Shown here piece by piece: positions 6,401-6,703 of a stretch of DNA of 6,703 bases. A program made the position numbers and the translations under genes. Origin of the DNA: Chlamydiia bacterium (lineage in GTDB: Bacteria; Chlamydiota; Chlamydiia; Chlamydiales; FEN-1388); the NCBI GenBank assembly GCA_003170575.1, contig PMZB01000139.1:1-6703 (forward strand). Reading direction: 5' to 3'. How positions within the stretch are numbered: position 1 is the stretch's first letter; every line of letters begins with the position of its first letter. Below the pieces are notes generated by a model. It had not been told where the DNA came from. It worked only from the letters and a program-made list of their open reading frames with translations, and ran no database searches.

Positions 6401-6703
6401 TTCTGAGGGAAGCCGCTCAAGTAGTGTCAAGAGTAAGCTAAAGGGAATATCTTTGCTTTGGAAAAGAGTTTCTTTAAAAGACGCATCTTTCAGACTCTCC
6501 AAAATTTTCTCCCAATCTTTCTCACCCTTAGCTGTCAGCATGAACTGTACAAGCTCCTGTCGCTTGACCTCTTCAGCGAATTCTTTTGGTATGGCGGGGG
6601 AAAGGGGGTGGTGAAGTTCGCGAATGCGAGCAGCAACATCTTCCAGGAAAAGAGGGATCTGAGCTTTCGGAATAGCTAAAATAAATCTTTCAATGGTTTG
6701 CGG
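3470..6703 (-). CDS. Giant leucine-rich all-helical (alpha-solenoid-like) protein, family unknown (5' end outside window)
   Basis: 1077 codons plus stop are open to the right edge. An ATG at 6541-6539 is only an internal methionine: 54 in-frame sense codons precede it and no SD lies at proper spacing. Numbering from the first visible codon, the protein is a chain of amphipathic helices rich in Leu, Ala, Glu and Lys with few Gly, few aromatic residues and no membrane segment. Two degenerate motifs recur at turns. One is [I/V]-P followed by a leucine helix (DIPFSLLLTLL at 85, KIPEENLLFRI at 687, NIPTSYLMDLF at 733, GIPANLLRDLL at 784, DVPLLLLLKAA at 963). The other is L-P-x-[E/D] (98, 244, 586). 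This suggests a HEAT/TPR-like superhelix, a protein-binding scaffold, but I recognise no family and see no enzyme motif. The C-terminus (about 1008-1054) has a helix-rich, coiled-coil-like segment before a basic RPKMRRLR patch. A host-directed or structural role is speculation. It ends tail-to-tail with rarA, its TAA (3472-3470) overlapping the rarA TAG. Confidence 0.8.
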   Translation of the reverse strand, partial: PQTIERFILAIPKAQIPLFLEDVAARIRELHHPLSPAIPKEFAEEVKRQELVQFMLTAKGEKDWEKILESLKDASFKETLFQSKDIPFSLLLTLLERLPSEEALNAYVAESFLRQTNQNDCWNILSGRLATRALREKFLPVAENIIAAKKPFSAQYFETYLTLISEQRPKALDRLINSLEKNSLLDPAFEFLVRNKGPVFALEAFLIKKPLKDLPQDALASILPPLLTSSLIDPQELLISIAPLPEEVAETFIPDLAKRYEKIKEFPENFPKQLEEKILERIELNKCLCAPSSEENARILLHSGDSLQKRFFSSKAADPAQQISIARAFFASAKTLSPMRRKSLQKKLLKRLGADSVVPPKREPFFLRLPNRLQNWLNKSEDEAAFNKGIALFLKKNPHAKEEFFKDPNQDISFLYAIAELLLSPEEEPFLIDALASRCSKEAALKMLKTQFQRKILLKVEENACINAAKNMSEAASLLSKTPLEIRSDLFSSFFANYDIGISTLVSIANGLLASVTQQEMHIIANALFAQFSSLKNTDESEKTWASIKEPGPFSQFFRPLLVPRYVQDLISKNDAQAIAETLTQLPTDMQEEIATRLLSSKNFDLTTACALANTIKKPEYLYQRLREEPLDILLDALSKTKPINTDLLPLFCADTTMKQETLLTVGKELIDSVDATVLAKAFAAMKIPEENLLFRIVQREKEYQEIQTDAAKAKEILDTYPELLSRLFQDTNIPTSYLMDLFVLLNKDQMKTITSDLTNRLLATSEQKLDPGLIVNFICTVEGIPANLLRDLLSKLQRADLVVDLLEPTPPEDIGPLFPRFPNEIQEAILEGRSPQDQLTILAAYEKTGSDVSYCKNLVEQACVDFVEKLIENDLANIANQPDEVLKPFAKRFCQEPSKIGPQNLPELISKGEVQNIARLIGSEKASPIIKMAKNETEVSSLLLQERQPFRKYLLEAFFSSDVPLLLLLKAADKIAPKISLGEVDRVAYLLAKTSLSAAKLEEYNPSRDIRGFHEKIADIQKDIDTAANLVGKPSSEVAQVISNIRPKMRRLRVMNEYFQLASPEAAADLKDKLPF

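Noticed and set aside
6539..6541. ATG as the start of the giant helical gene
   Set aside because: The frame stays open for 54 more codons to the window edge, their composition (helical, leucine-rich) matches the rest, and no ribosome binding site is well placed. The gene is better treated as 5'-truncated.

Overview
The window carries five protein genes: two truncated by its ends and three complete. No rRNA, tRNA, CRISPR array or insertion sequence is visible. The DNA is moderately AT-rich by eye. A membrane-anchored OTU-type (deubiquitinase-like) cysteine protease points to a bacterium living inside eukaryotic cells. An environmental chlamydia (Waddlia/Parachlamydia/Simkania-like) is my best guess and a Legionella-like organism the alternative. 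This is inferred from gene content only.

Layout, left to right. Positions 1-992 (minus) hold the first 330 codons of an OTU-family protein whose 3' part lies beyond the left edge. Just upstream on the same strand (1002-1322) is a small exported, highly charged protein built of 14-residue repeats and ending in a glutamine-rich tail. The two form a likely operon with a 9-base gap. A 116-base divergent intergenic region (1323-1438) contains a strong inverted repeat whose two TTGAA arms can serve as -35 boxes for the left operon and for the rightward gene. Positions 1439-2071 (plus) encode an exported thioredoxin-fold protein of the AhpC/TSA (redoxin) type with an unusual number of cysteines. A 130-base spacer with a perfect extended -10 box leads to rarA (2202-3473, plus), the AAA+ replication-restart/recombination ATPase. 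From 3470 to the right edge (minus) runs a very large, leucine-rich, all-helical protein of no recognised family. It is open at its 5' end, so its true start lies outside the window. Its stop codon overlaps the stop of rarA.

Functionally, rarA is core replication/repair and the redoxin is envelope thiol chemistry. The OTU gene, its repeat-protein partner and the giant helical protein look like accessory, possibly host-directed, functions. The most interesting point is the OTU gene: it is easy to miss because it runs off the edge, yet it shows a clear catalytic-cysteine loop, a WGG motif, a membrane segment, a proline-rich linker and a roughly 50-residue helical insertion between the two OTU motifs.
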